NCBI RefSeq assembly: GCF_018333235.1
Contig: NZ_BORP01000006.1
Coordinates: 62,001-126,000, forward strand
Reading direction: 5' to 3'
DNA from: Ornithinibacillus bavariensis
Lineage (GTDB): Bacteria; Bacillota; Bacilli; Bacillales; Amphibacillaceae
Length of the DNA: 64,000 bases
The translations under genes and the position numbers were made by a program. This document shows, piece after piece, positions 63,651 to 64,000 of the stretch. Each line of letters starts with the position of its first letter. Positions within the stretch are counted from its first letter, which is position 1. The notes below the pieces were generated by a model. It worked only from the letters and a program-made list of their open reading frames with translations, ran no database searches and was not told the DNA's origin.

Positions 63651-64000
63651 AATAAAGAGCTTTATGAATCTCCATTAACCACAAATTTTCCCCAATGAGA
63701 CAAAAGAATGAGAGTATAATGTCCCACAAGTTATCCCCATTTTTAAAAAGTTATTCACATTATGTGTATAAAAATAACCGTATATCTATATTTTGTGGTC
63801 GAAAAAGGATGAAAACACAAAATACCTACGAACATTTGTGCATATGTGGATAACTTTGTGCATAACCCAATAGAATACAGTTGATAATCTGTTTATAACT
63901 GAATTTTTCCTAAATATGCTTTTCCCGAGGCTGTAAACATAATATAAGTAAAAGAATCATAGCAACAACATCCAGTCTAGCCTGGAAGGCAAATACGAGA
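63651..64000. other. gene-free end with DnaA-like boxes
   Basis: TGTGGATAA (63845-63853, minus) is a perfect DnaA box. TTATTCACA (63751-63759), TTATCCCCA (63731-63739) and TGTGCATAA (63857-63865) are near matches. In related genomes rlmH (yydA) follows htrC, and its promoter region may be what is seen here. No gene starts before the window ends. Confidence 0.6.

Overview
The window is a stretch of chromosome around the replication origin of a low-GC, endospore-forming Gram-positive bacterium of the family Bacillaceae. The gene order walJ-walI-walH-walK-walR / purA / dnaB / rplI / gdpP / yybS / rpsR-ssb-rpsF / ychF / spo0J-soj-noc / rsmG-mnmG-mnmE / jag-yidC / rnpA-rpmH / oriC / dnaA-dnaN-yaaA-recF-remB-gyrB-gyrA / guaB-dacA-serS-dck-dgk is the classic Bacillus order. 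Spore-related genes (yidC/spoIIIJ, jag, yyaC, spo0J) point to a spore former. AT-rich codon use and the accessory gene set suggest an Oceanobacillus/Virgibacillus-like genus, but the species cannot be fixed from the sequence alone.

Layout. 1-2650: acetyl-CoA synthetase with a CcpA (cre) operator, a truncated MltG-like protein and a tiny membrane protein. 3112-8764: an accessory island with a two-component system, a 36-residue candidate peptide, an ABC ATPase, a secreted two-cysteine protein, a large permease of more GC-rich composition, then two decayed genes. 8999-18597: tRNA-Arg, dgk-dck, a 52-bp tandem repeat array, tRNA-Ser, T-box-controlled serS, dacA, guaB, yaaC and an HD-GYP protein. 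18598-19059: a non-coding stretch that looks like a dispersed repeat. 19060-28151: gyrA to dnaA on the minus strand. 26622-26807 and 28152-28660: the two halves of oriC. 28674-44030: rpmH to rpsR, with two parS sites. 44320-46387: accessory genes. 46654-60639: yybS-gdpP-rplI-dnaB, purA, an M23 peptidase with a WalR box, and the walRKHIJ operon. 60654-61125: a second tandem array (51 bp). 61222-63514: a NERD protein and an HtrA protease. 63515-64000: a long hairpin and a DnaA-box cluster, probably just before rlmH.

How it works together. Replication diverges from about 26.7-28.6 kb. Minus-strand genes on the left and plus-strand genes on the right are therefore mostly co-directional with the forks. 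DnaA, its boxes, the DnaA-trio, and two further DnaA-box groups (jag-mnmE gap and right end) form the initiation circuitry. Soj, Spo0J, Noc and parS handle origin segregation and division placement. WalRK and its helpers, DacA, the M23 peptidase and GdpP govern the cell wall.

The most unusual signal is a pair of non-coding tandem repeat arrays, one on each replichore. Their units are 52 and 51 bp, share a core close to AGARGTGTTCTA, and lie in the same orientation relative to replication. The second is the peptide/ABC-transporter island.
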